The notes under the pieces are model-generated. The model saw only the letters and a list, made by a program, of their open reading frames with translations. It ran no database searches and was not told the origin of the DNA. 64,000 nucleotides of DNA, from NCBI GenBank assembly GCA_963759115.1, contig CAVWXT010000002.1, positions 1-64,000 of the forward strand, read 5' to 3'. The DNA is from CAVWXT01 sp963759115. GTDB taxonomy: Bacteria; Planctomycetota; Planctomycetia; Pirellulales; Thermoguttaceae. Within the stretch, counting starts at the first letter, position 1; every line of letters starts with the position of its first letter. The translations under genes and the position numbers were made by a program. This document shows, one piece after another, positions 56,044-64,000 of the stretch.

Positions 56044-57582
56044 ATGACAAAATCCAAGCTGACGCGTCGGCGTTTTCTCGAACGCGCCGCCGCTGGCGCC
56101 GCGGCTGCCTTGTGCGTGCCGACCATTGTACCGTCCTCGGTCTTCGGGGCCTTCGCCCCCAGCGGGCGGATCAACGTCGGTTTCATCGGCCTGGGCAACC
56201 AGAGCCGCATGGACCTGCCCGCCTTCCTCGGAAACGACGACGTGCAAGTGGTGGCGGTCTGCGACGTCAATCGCGGCAGCAACCACTACCTGCAGCCCGA
56301 CCATTTCCTCGGCCGCGAGCCGGGGCTCAAGACGGTCAACGACTACTACGGGAAGAAGACCGGCGTGGCCGAGTACAAAGGTTGCGACGCCTACGTCGAT
56401 TTCCGCGAGATCATCGGACGGGCCGACGTGGACGCCGTGACGGTCGTCGTTCCCGACCATTGGCATGCGATCATCACCGTGATGGCGGCCAAGGCGGGCA
56501 AAGACATCTACTGCGAAAAACCGCTCTCCCTCACCGTCCGGCAAGGCCAGGCGATGGTCCAGGCGGTGCGGGAGAATAAGCGGGTCTTTCAGACCGGGAG
56601 CATGTATCGCTCCAATCCCTATCTTCGCCGCGGCTGCGAAATGGTTCGCAACGGCCGCATCGGCAAATTGACGAAGATCGTGACCGACGTGAACCGGAAC
56701 AACGCCGTGAGCCCCGGTCCCGGCTGGAAGCCGATGCCCGTGCCGGACGGATTCGACTACGACCTATGGCTTGGCCCGGCGCCGTTGGCGCCCTATCACG
56801 TGGACCGTTGCCTGTACCGCTTCCGCTTCATTCTGGATTACTCGGGCGGGCAGATCACCAACACGGGGCACCACACCAACGACGCGGGCCAGTGGGGCGG
56901 CGGCTTCGACGGCACCGGGCCGGTCGAGTTCGAGGACGCCGGCGCCGAGTGGCCCGAAAAGGGCAGCCTCTACGACACGGCCACCAAGACCCACTTCCGC
57001 GCCCGTCACAAAAATGGCGTGGAACTGGAGTGCGGCACGACCGACAACCTTCATGCGTTGGTCCGCTTCATCGGCACGGAGGGCTGGGTCGACGTTTCGG
57101 ATATCGGAATTCAGGCCGACCCCGCCTCGCTCTTGGACACGAAGATTGGCCCCGATGAAATCCACCTTCGCGCCAGCAGCAAGGAGCACCAGGACGATCC
57201 TCTGACGTACACCGATGCCAATACGGAAATGAAGCCCAAGGACCGCCTCGGGGCGATGAAGTACTACGTGCCCGACCACGTGCGGAATTTCCTCGATTGC
57301 ATCAAGACGCGCGAAGACCCGATCGCCCCCGTGGAAGTCGGACATCGCTCGGTGAGCGTGTGCCACTTGGGTAATATCGCCATGCGATTGAAGCGGAAGA
57401 TCCGCTGGGACCCGGACACGCAGGAAATCATCGGCGACGACGAGGCGGCGGGCATGTTGAGCCGGCCCCTGCGGGCGCCGTGGAATCTGTACGCGCCGGA
57501 AAGACGCTCCTTCGATGGTTCCGTGCCTTATGCCCTCCAGCGACGCCACCATCGGTCTGCTCTTGAGCGGCGGGCTCGATAG
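56044..57582 (+). CDS. Tat-exported Gfo/Idh/MocA-family oxidoreductase, copy 2
   Basis: A paralogue of the gene just upstream. The signal LTRRRFLERAAAGAAAALCV, the Rossmann motif INVGFIGLGNQSRMDLPAFL and DIYCEKPLSLTVRQGQAMVQ are shared nearly word for word. It has an insert before the C-terminus (SKEHQDDPLTYTDANTEMKP) not found in copy 1. The family end is SRPLRAPWNL; the frame then continues to 57582 and overlaps queC by 50 bases, so the true stop may have been lost by a base change near 57490. Probably co-transcribed with copy 1. Confidence 0.88.
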   Translation: MTKSKLTRRRFLERAAAGAAAALCVPTIVPSSVFGAFAPSGRINVGFIGLGNQSRMDLPAFLGNDDVQVVAVCDVNRGSNHYLQPDHFLGREPGLKTVNDYYGKKTGVAEYKGCDAYVDFREIIGRADVDAVTVVVPDHWHAIITVMAAKAGKDIYCEKPLSLTVRQGQAMVQAVRENKRVFQTGSMYRSNPYLRRGCEMVRNGRIGKLTKIVTDVNRNNAVSPGPGWKPMPVPDGFDYDLWLGPAPLAPYHVDRCLYRFRFILDYSGGQITNTGHHTNDAGQWGGGFDGTGPVEFEDAGAEWPEKGSLYDTATKTHFRARHKNGVELECGTTDNLHALVRFIGTEGWVDVSDIGIQADPASLLDTKIGPDEIHLRASSKEHQDDPLTYTDANTEMKPKDRLGAMKYYVPDHVRNFLDCIKTREDPIAPVEVGHRSVSVCHLGNIAMRLKRKIRWDPDTQEIIGDDEAAGMLSRPLRAPWNLYAPERRSFDGSVPYALQRRHHRSALERRAR

Positions 57583-58225
57583 CGGCATCCTCCTGGGGCA
57601 TCTGCTCAATAGCGGCCGCCGCGTGCGGCCGTTCTACGTCCGCTCGCAGTTGCACTGGGAAGAGGCAGAGTTCAGGGCCGCGCGGGCGTTTCTCGCCGCC
57701 ATGAGCGGCGGCATGCTCGACCCGCTGGTCGTGTTGGAGATGCCGCTGGGCGACTTGTACGGAAATCACTGGAGCATCACCGGCCGGAACATTCCCGACG
57801 GCGAGAGCCCGGACGACGCGGTCTACCTGCCGGGCCGCAACGCCCTGTTGGCCATCAAGCCGGCGCTGTGGTGCGCGATGCACGGCATCGGGGAACTGGC
57901 GTTGGCCGTCTTGGCCACCAACCCGTTCGCCGACGCCACGGCGGAGTTCTTCGGCGAGTTCGCCTCGGCGCTCCACCGCGCGGCCGGCAGCCGCGTGGAT
58001 CTCGTGCGCCCGTTCGCGGCGTTCGACAAGGGCCAGGTGATGCGCCTGGCCGGCGACCTGCCGCTGGAACTGACCTTTTCCTGCATCGCCCCGGTCGGCC
58101 ACCGCCACTGCGGGCAGTGCAACAAGTGCGCCGAACGGCAACAGGCCTTTCGTTCGATCAACATGACCGATCCGACCCCCTACGCAACTCCCGTCGCAAA
58201 CACCATAGGAAAGACGAGGGATTAG
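57530..58225 (+). CDS. queC: 7-cyano-7-deazaguanine synthase-type protein (QueC/ExsB family)
   Basis: A 231-residue protein. The PP-loop LLLSGGLDSGILLGHLL near the N-terminus binds ATP. The C-terminal zinc site is CIAPVGHRHCGQCNKCAERQ. YLPGRNALLAIKPALWC is the middle motif of the family. QueC turns 7-carboxy-7-deazaguanine into preQ0 with ATP and ammonia. queD lies 120 bases downstream, which supports the pathway; queE was not seen. The stop codon lies inside a heptamer repeat (58218-58337). Confidence 0.82.
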   Translation: MPSSDATIGLLLSGGLDSGILLGHLLNSGRRVRPFYVRSQLHWEEAEFRAARAFLAAMSGGMLDPLVVLEMPLGDLYGNHWSITGRNIPDGESPDDAVYLPGRNALLAIKPALWCAMHGIGELALAVLATNPFADATAEFFGEFASALHRAAGSRVDLVRPFAAFDKGQVMRLAGDLPLELTFSCIAPVGHRHCGQCNKCAERQQAFRSINMTDPTPYATPVANTIGKTRD

Positions 58226-58337
58226 GGATTGGAGATTAGGGATTAGAAATGGGGAAGGTATGGTTCTTCGGGCCTGGTCCCCAATCCCTAATCCCTGCCT
58301 CCCAATCCCTGCTCCCCAATCCCTAATCCCCAATCCC
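58218..58337. repeat. inverted heptamer repeat between queC and queD
   Basis: The left arm is built of GGGATTA/GGGATTG heptamers (58218-58246). The right arm has the complement, TAATCCC and CAATCCC units (58279-58337). The two arms can pair as a long hairpin. The left arm starts within the last codons of queC. A similar structure with a different heptamer lies at 62153-62219. Confidence 0.8.
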
Positions 58338-58344
58338 TCTTCCC

Positions 58345-58773
58345 ATGTTCAACGTCTCTCGTGAAATCGACTTCTCTTACGGGCATCGGCTGCTGAACTA
58401 CCAGGGCAAGTGCCGGCATCTGCACGGCCACAACGGCCGGGTGGTCATCGCGCTGGAGGCCGAAGCGTTGGACCAGCGAGGCATGGTGCTGGACTTCTCG
58501 GAGATCAAACGCGTGGTGAGCCGCTGGATCGACGACCACCTGGACCACCGCATGATCCTCAATCGGGCCGATCCCGCCGTGCCGATCCTCCAGGGGCTCG
58601 GCGAGCCGATGTATCTGATGGACGTCAATCCGACCGCCGAGAACATCGCCAAGCTGATCTTCGACGTGGCGGCCGAACACGGCTTTCCCGTGGTGGACGT
58701 TCGCCTTTGGGAGACGCCCGGCTGCTGCGCCACCTATCGCCCCCAGCGCCTTGATCCGGGTGCGACTGAATAG
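58345..58773 (+). CDS. queD: 6-carboxy-tetrahydropterin synthase-type protein (QueD/PTPS family)
   Basis: A 142-residue protein. The zinc His set is FSYGHRLLNYQGKCRHLHGH (H, then H-x-H), with the catalytic Cys in GKCRHLHGH. VLDFSEIKRVVSRWIDDHLD and HRMIL form the second conserved block, and PTAENIAKLIFD the third with the conserved Glu. The C-terminal ETPGCCATY is typical. QueD makes 6-carboxy-tetrahydropterin for preQ0/queuosine formation. Intact. Confidence 0.88.
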   Translation: MFNVSREIDFSYGHRLLNYQGKCRHLHGHNGRVVIALEAEALDQRGMVLDFSEIKRVVSRWIDDHLDHRMILNRADPAVPILQGLGEPMYLMDVNPTAENIAKLIFDVAAEHGFPVVDVRLWETPGCCATYRPQRLDPGATE

Positions 58774-58956
58774 AACCGGGACGCACCTACGTACTAGCCG
58801 CTGGCGGAAGCCGGCGGCTATCTCGGTAGCTCTGAGGGAAATCTCAGTGACGCCGATCATCCGGTGGGGGACTGGCAGCCGCCTGCGAAAAATACTACAG
58901 TAGAGGCTTCGTAACCGTAGGCATACACTACCAGCTTGTTTCCAAGGGAGCGAGTC

Positions 58957-59586
58957 ATGGCCGATTACACGGAACTCTACAATGCCATTCTGGCCGGCAA
59001 CGCCAAGAAGGCCGAGGAAGTCACCAAGACGGCCATCGCGGCCAAGGTCGATCCGTCCGAGTTGGTGCAGAAGTACATGATCCCGGCCATGGACGAGGTC
59101 GGCAAGCGGTTCGAGTGCAACGAGTATTTCGTGCCCGAACTGCTGATCGCCGCCCGGGCGATGAAGATTTCGCTGGAGTTGCTTACGCCGCTGCTCTCGG
59201 CGGCGGGGGCCGAGCCGGTGGGCCGCGTGGTCATCGGCACCGTCCAGGGCGACCTGCACGACATCGGCAAGAACCTGGTGGCCTCGATGCTCGAAGGGGG
59301 CGGCTTCCAGGTGATCGACCTGGGCGTGGACGTGGCCCCCGAGCGGTTCGTGGAAGTGGCCAAGGAGAAGGACGGCACGATCGTCGCCCTTTCCGCCCTG
59401 CTGACTACGACCATGACCATGATGAAAAACGTCGTTCAGGCGTTGGAGAAGGCGAACATCCGCCAGAAGACCAAGGTCATGATCGGCGGCGCGCCCATTA
59501 CGCAGCAGTATGCCGACGAGATCGGCGCCGACGGCTACAGCGACAATGCCAACGCCGCCGTGGCGCTGGCGCGGAAACTCGCGTAG
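58957..59586 (+). CDS. corrinoid methyltransferase protein (MtbC/MttC-like)
   Basis: A 209-residue protein. The N-terminal helical cap (residues 1-80) precedes the B12-binding domain with GTVQGDLHDIGKNLVASMLE, the D-x-H-x-x-G motif that supplies the lower His ligand to cobalamin, and IVALSALLTTTMTMMKNVVQ plus KVMIGGAPITQQYADEIGAD later in the fold. It carries the methyl group between a substrate-specific methyltransferase and a C1 acceptor. The start at 58957 is chosen for AAGGGAG upstream. The methyltransferase gene begins 52 bases downstream. Confidence 0.9.
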   Translation: MADYTELYNAILAGNAKKAEEVTKTAIAAKVDPSELVQKYMIPAMDEVGKRFECNEYFVPELLIAARAMKISLELLTPLLSAAGAEPVGRVVIGTVQGDLHDIGKNLVASMLEGGGFQVIDLGVDVAPERFVEVAKEKDGTIVALSALLTTTMTMMKNVVQALEKANIRQKTKVMIGGAPITQQYADEIGADGYSDNANAAVALARKLA

Positions 59587-59637
59587 ACGTTTGCCGAGAT
59601 CTATCCCTCGCCTGCCGCACCACGATTGGAGGCCACA

Positions 59638-61043
59638 TGCCTTTTCTGAGCAAGAACGACATCGAGCGAATCAACGAGGAGAGTCTGCGGGTTCTGGCCG
59701 AGACCGGCGTGCAAGTGGACGACGACGCCACGGTCCGCTTGCTCCAGGAGCACGGTTGCTCGGTCGCGGGTGCGTCGCGCGTCGTGCGGATGCCGCGCGA
59801 AGTCGTCGCAGCGGGCCGTCAAGCAATGCCCGCCGCAGGTCAAGACTGGCCAGCGTCAGCGGCGAAGAGACCGTGCTCTCTGCGGGCGGAGCCGAGCGTC
59901 TTCTGGACCGGCAACGCCATCAATCTGGCGATCGACAAGACAGATGACGCCGATCGACAAGCAGCGGTTTGCCGACCTGGCCCACGTGATCGACGGACTG
60001 GAGCACGTCCACGGGATCGTCGGCACGTGCCTGGCCGACGTGCCCCCGCCGGTCCGCGGCCTGACGGGCATGCGGCTCCTGGCGGAGAACTGCGTGAAGC
60101 ACTTCCGCCCGTGCATCTACAACCCCGCGAGCCCAAGGCGATGGTGGAAATGGCCCAGGTGCTGCTGGACGGCAAGCCGCTGGCCAAGTCGCCGATCTTC
60201 AGCCTGGGCTACACGGCCGTCAGTCCGCTGCGGTGGTCCGATTTGGCGATCGGGGCGTTCCGCGAAAGTTCGGGCTACGGCATCCCGATGATGATCAACG
60301 CCGAGCCTGCCGGCGGCGTGACGGCCCCGGCCACCTTGGCCGGCGAGCTGGTCCTGGGCAATGCCGAGGCCCTCAGCGGCGTGGTCATCTGCCAGGCCCT
60401 GGAGCCGGGCCGGCCCGCTGGTGTTCAACATGGGCTTCGCCCACATCATGGACATGCAGACGACGCTGATGCGGACCGGCGGCGTCGAGAACGGCCTGCT
60501 CCAGGCGGCCGGCGCCGAAATCGCCGCCTTCCACGGGCTGCCCAGCGCGGCCTGGCTGAGCACGGAAAGCATCGTGCCCGATGCCGGCGCGGCGGCCGAG
60601 AACGTCCTGACCGGCCTGCTCCACGTGCTGAGCCACGCCAACATCGTTTGGGGCATCGGCAACCTGGAGTCGACCAAGTGCATGTCGCTGGAGATGGCCG
60701 TGATCGGCAACGACATCGCCGGAGCCATGCGGCGGGCCCAGCAGGGGATTCGCGTCGACGACGACACGATGGCCACCGGCGTGATCCAGGAATTGGGGCA
60801 GAAGGCGAATTACCTCGAACATCCGCACACGCGGCCCATTTCAAGCAGGAATATTACTTCCCCCGCGTCATGAACCGCCGCCCGCGGGGAAAATGGGAAT
60901 CGCTGGGCAGCCCCACGATCGTCGACGAGGCCCAGACGCGGATCGAGAAACTTCGCACGCTGCCGAACCGCAGTGCGATTTCTGCCGCTCAGCGTAAAGA
61001 ATTGGCGGCGATCGAGAAGAAGTGGACCGAGATGCTCACGTAG
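59638..61043 (+). pseudogene. trimethylamine methyltransferase (MttB) family protein, frameshifted
   Basis: Pieces in three frames join to about 469 residues: LSKNDIERINEESLRVLAET and GVQVDDDATVRLLQEHGC; FWTGNAINLAIDKTDDADR; FADLAHVIDGLEHVHGIVGT; KPLAKSPIFSLGYTAVSPLR; LVFNMGFAHIMDMQTTLMRT and GIGNLESTKCMSLEMAVIGN. Breaks are near 59850, 59945, 60125, 60415 and 60835. MttB enzymes move a methyl group from a methylamine or betaine to the corrinoid protein. I saw no in-frame TAG that would call for pyrrolysine, so it is probably of the non-pyrrolysine, betaine-type branch. The substrate is inferred. The breaks are many but single-base. Confidence 0.8.
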
Positions 61044-61062
61044 CTCAGTGCCAAGAAACGCA

Positions 61063-61104
61063 ACAGTCCGGCTGACCCGTTGACGGGTGCGCCGGACTGT
61101 TTCC
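61063..61104 (+). terminator. intrinsic terminator after the methyltransferase gene
   Basis: Arms ACAGTCCGGC (61063-61072) and GCCGGACTGT (61091-61100) enclose an inner ACCCGT/ACGGGT hairpin, and TTTCC follows. It lies 20 bases past the mttB stop and separates it from the Hdr genes. Confidence 0.8.
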
Positions 61105-61574
61105 CCCCCTGGGAATTGGCTCAACTGTGAACGGGTGGGGTAGGCATCCCCTCGGCACCAAAAGGGCAGATAGGAGTTCCTGCTCCATTCGTAGGCCCGC
61201 ATCTCACAGATGCACATCATCGGTATCCCAGGGCCGCGCACTTTGACAAAGTTTTCCGGGCCCATTCGACGGCGCCCCATCTGCCTCATTCTTCCTTTCT
61301 TGACATGGCAGGCCGTGCCGACGTTTCTCGCAGCGAAGTGCGCGGATATCCGCGGCCATCGGCGGGTTTCCGCGGCAGCGGCCTAACGTCTTTCCCGGCT
61401 CAACTCTGGCAGGTTTGACGCAACATGGCCCACCGGTTAGCATTATCGTTTCTTGTGCCAGCGTGACCGTCTGCGGCACGCAAATTGCTACCCCTTGGAT
61501 GTCCGCGTTATCGGCGGAGTGCCAGAACGATTCCCGGCGGGCAAGTTCGCCGACCAAGCAACGAGGTTCAGCAC
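61105..61574. other. non-coding region upstream of hdrC
   Basis: About 470 bases without a supported gene. Short frames are open on both strands but lack ribosome sites. It must hold the hdr promoter; no clear element was identified. Confidence 0.35.
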
Positions 61575-62144
61575 ATGGCAGCACATACTGCCGAGAAAAA
61601 AGGCACCTTCCTCGAGGAGGTGATCGAGGCCACGCCCGGTGGGGAGCGGCTGGTCCACTGTCTCCAGTGCGGAAGTTGCGGCGGCTCGTGCCCCAGCGGC
61701 GCCGACATGGAGTACACGCCCCGCACGCTGATCGCCATGATCAACGCCGGCAATCGCGAGGCCGTGCTGGCGGCCAACACGATGTGGGCGTGCGTCTCGT
61801 GCTACTTCTGCACCACCCGCTGCCCGCAAGAATATCCCCATCACCGACATCATCTACACCCTGAAGCGGATGTCGATCGCCGAGCAGCGATACAAGGACA
61901 CCGACGCCCCGGCGCTGGCCAAGACGTTCACCGATTTCGTGGACAAGTACGGGCGGAGCTACGAGGCCGGCCTGGCCACCGGCTACCACCTGCTGAACCG
62001 GCCGATCGGCGCATGATGAAGATGGGGCCGATGGGCATGCAGATGTTCACCCGCGGCCGCATGGCGATCCTGCCCACCAAAATCCGCCAGATCGACCAGC
62101 TTCAGGCGATCATCAACAAGGCCAAGGAACTGAGCGGCAAGTAG
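61575..62144 (+). pseudogene. hdrC: heterodisulfide reductase subunit C-type iron-sulfur protein, frameshifted
   Basis: The start MAAHTAEKKGTFLEEVIEAT leads to VHCLQCGSCGGSCPSGADME and WACVSCYFCTTRCPQE: two C-x2-C-x2-C-x3-C type clusters for 4Fe-4S. After CPQEYP the frame breaks near 61835 (the other frame reads ITDIIYTLKRMSIAEQRY) and again near 62012, returning for the end QIDQLQAIINKAKELSGK. HdrC passes electrons between HdrA and HdrB. The gene pair hdrB follows after 84 bases. Confidence 0.85.
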
Positions 62145-62152
62145 AGACGAAA

Positions 62153-62219
62153 GGGTTCAGGGTTCAGTGTTTCACTGCGGCCCGATGCCCAGAACCTGAA
62201 CCCTGAACCCTGAACCCTA
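62153..62219. repeat. inverted heptamer repeat between hdrC and hdrB
   Basis: The left arm is GGGTTCA repeated twice (62153-62166). The right arm is CCTGAAC/TGAACCC units repeated three to four times (62193-62219). The arms pair perfectly over at least 14 bases. Same design as 58218-58337 but with a different seven-base unit. Confidence 0.8.
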
Positions 62220-62228
62220 ATCACCCTT

Positions 62229-63122
62229 ATGAAATACGCCTACTATCCCGGTTGTTCGCTGGAGTGCAACGCCGCCGCCTACGACCATTCCGTCCGCGAG
62301 GTGGCCGATCTGCTGGGCATCAAGCTCCAGGAACTCGACGATTGGAACTGCTGCGGCGCCACCGAATATTTCAGCCAGGACGAGTTGACCGCCTGCGCCG
62401 TGATCGCCCGCAACCTGGCGCTGGTCGATCCGCAGATTCGAGCAGCTTGTGGCCCCGTGTGCCGCCTGCTACTTGAACCTGAAGAAGACCGACCGGCTGA
62501 TGGCCGACCATCCGGACATCGAGCGCGAAGGTCAACCAGTGCCTGGCCGCCGGCGGATTGAACTACAAGCCGGGCCGGGTGACCGTGCGCCACATGCTCG
62601 ACGTGATCGTCGACGACATCGGCGAGACGGCCGTCCGCGACAAGGTGGTCCGCCCGTTGGCGGGCCTGCGCGTGGCGCCGTACTACGGCTGCCAGGTGGT
62701 CCGCCCGATCGCCGACGGCGACAGCACCGAATATCCGATGAAGATGGACCGCCTGTTCGACGTGGCTGGGGGCCGAAGTGGTCGACTATCCGGTCAAGGC
62801 CCACTGTTGCGGCGGCCACATGACGCAGATCAGCGAGCCGCAGGCGTTCGAGTTGATTCGCCGGCTGCTGCAAAGCGCCGCCGACTACAACGCCGACATG
62901 ATCCTCTGCATGTGCCCGATGTGCCAGTTGAACCTGGACGGCTACCAGGGCCGCGTGAACGGCTTTTTCGGCACCGACTTCAAGCTGCCGATCATGTACT
63001 TCACGCAGATGTTGGGCATCGCCTTCGGCATCGAGCCGAAGAAGCTCGGCTTCGGCAAGGAGCTGGTGGCCGCCATGCCGGTGTTGAAGAGCAAACTGAA
63101 TGGCCAATTGGCGGGGGCGTAG
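62229..63122 (+). pseudogene. hdrB: heterodisulfide reductase subunit B-type protein, frameshifted
   Basis: Pieces join to about 297 residues with two CCG cysteine-rich domains: NCCGATEYFS and then APCAACYLNLKKTDRLM; a second set is YYGCQVVRP, HCCGGHMTQIS and LCMCPMCQLNLDGYQGR. These bind the unusual iron-sulfur clusters that hold the heterodisulfide in HdrB. Breaks fall near 62442, 62527 and 62765, each one base. HdrB is the disulfide-reducing or thiol-oxidising subunit. The ending KELVAAMPVLKSKLNGQLAG is intact. Confidence 0.86.
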
Positions 63123-63284
63123 GAATCGAGAATCTCGTTACTGCGCTCGACGTGGGAACGTACCCGGGCGACGCTCCGCGTCCAAGACGTGATGCAGACG
63201 GGAAACCAGAAATCACCGCTTGCGGCTTTGCACTGAAACGATGCGATCGGTGCGTTTTACGCACCCTACATAGGAGAGATCATC

Positions 63285-64000
63285 ATGGCCGAGAAGATCG
63301 GCATTTACGTGTGCCACTGCGGCAGCAACATCGCCGGAACGATCGACGTGGAAGAGGTCGCCCGCTGGGCCGGCAAGAACATCAAGGACGTTGTAGTCTC
63401 GAAAGACTACAAGTTCATGTGTTCGTCGCTGGGCCAGCAGATGATCGAGGACGACATCAAGGAGAAGGGCCTCACCGGCGTGGTCGTCGGCGGCCTGCTC
63501 GCCGCACCTGCACGAAAAGACCTTCCGCAACACCTGCAAGCGGGCCGGCTTGAATCCCTACCTCTGCCAGATGACCAACCTCCGCGAGCACGTCTCCTGG
63601 GTCAACGCCGACAAGGCGGCCGGCACGCTGAAGGCCAAGGCCCTGATCTCGGCCGCGGCCGAGCGGGTCAAGCACCAGAAGCCGCTCGAGCCGATGCAGG
63701 TGAAGGTCAATCCGGCCACGCTGGTCGTCGGCGGCGGCATCGCCGGCTTGCAGGCCACGCTGGAACTGGCCGACGCCGGATACCACGTCTATCTGGTCGA
63801 GCGCGAGCCGTCGATCGGCGGCCACATGGCCCAGTTCGACAAGACCTTCCCCACGCTGGACTGCTCGGCCTGCATCCTGACGCCGAAGATGTCGGAAGTC
63901 GGCCAGCACGAGAACGTCACCATGCTGACCTACTCCGAGTTGGAGGAGGTGAGCGGGTCGGTGGGCAACTTCAAGGTGAAGATCCGCAAGAAGGCCCGCT
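63285..64000 (+). pseudogene. hdrA: heterodisulfide reductase subunit A-type flavoprotein, partial at window end, one frameshift
   Basis: The start at 63285 has AGGAGA upstream. The N-terminal domain reads KIGIYVCHCGSNIAGTIDVE and YKFMCSSLGQQMIEDDIKEK. A break near 63500 follows; the other frame gives the Cys-rich HLHEKTFRNTCKRAGLNPYL. The FAD-binding Rossmann motif is TLVVGGGIAGLQATLELADA, and SACILTPKMSEVGQHENVTM lies after it. HdrA takes part in flavin-based electron bifurcation. The gene is cut by the window edge at residue about 238 of a family length of 600-1000. Confidence 0.88.

Noticed and set aside
58218..58337. A small CRISPR or telomere-like array
   Set aside because: The seven-base units have no spacers, occur as inverted arms, and lie between two bacterial genes.
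59638..61043. Pyrrolysine-containing MttB
   Set aside because: No in-frame TAG was found in the joined frame and no pyl genes are in the window.

Overview
The window looks like a GC-rich member of the Planctomycetota. It has PQQ-type beta-propeller proteins, tandem Tat-exported Gfo/Idh/MocA dehydrogenases, PEP-CTERM surface proteins, an ISAzo13-type (Rhodopirellula-like) transposase, and an MttB/corrinoid/Hdr methyl-group cluster. The exact genus cannot be given from sequence alone. Many conserved genes carry single-base frameshifts, several in short homopolymers, so part of the apparent gene decay is probably sequencing or assembly error.

Layout. 1-5930 is chromosome: a secreted leucine-rich-type protein (partial), a PQQ propeller protein with a small membrane protein, a Tat-exported protein, an esterase and an HD phosphohydrolase. 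5934-46198 is an integrated element of about 40 kb. It sits at the 3' end of tRNA-Arg(CCT) (46174-46246), is bounded by a 25-bp repeat (one mismatch), and has a tyrosine integrase running into the tRNA at its right end. 46247-49608 is a scar of mobile and defence genes: an IS1-type fragment, an intact-ended IS30 element, and a 5'-truncated type I hsdM. 49609-64000 is chromosome again: YbaK-type deacylase, an enolase-superfamily protein, a PQQ-propeller/M14-peptidase fusion, two Gfo/Idh/MocA genes, queC, queD, then a corrinoid protein, MttB-type methyltransferase and HdrC-HdrB-HdrA (last one cut by the window edge).

The integrated element carries a full type I-E CRISPR-Cas locus reading leftwards: cas3, cas8e, cse2, cas6e, cas7, cas5, cas1, cas2, leader, array. 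Insertion sequences have hit it twice. One ISL3 copy splits cas8e, and an ISAzo13-type element sits inside one spacer and cuts the 44-repeat array into 23 and 21 repeats. Both insertions are clean enough that removing them restores the cas8e reading frame and the 32-nt spacer exactly. A second ISL3 copy lies just beyond the far end of the array. The rest of the element holds a serine recombinase, a long leftward run of small unknown genes with a clamp-loader-like AAA+ ATPase and a MoxR ATPase/VWA-metallopeptidase pair, two PEP-CTERM genes (one a very large pentapeptide-repeat protein), and a rightward replication/excision module (HTH proteins, zinc-finger primase-helicase, excisionase, integrase) with ATGA-coupled starts.

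The most unusual reading-level observation is that the integrase frame stays open through the attachment core. In the integrated form the protein ends inside the antisense of the tRNA gene. In the inferred circular form it would continue in frame into the left end of the element and gain a different tail of about 58 residues.
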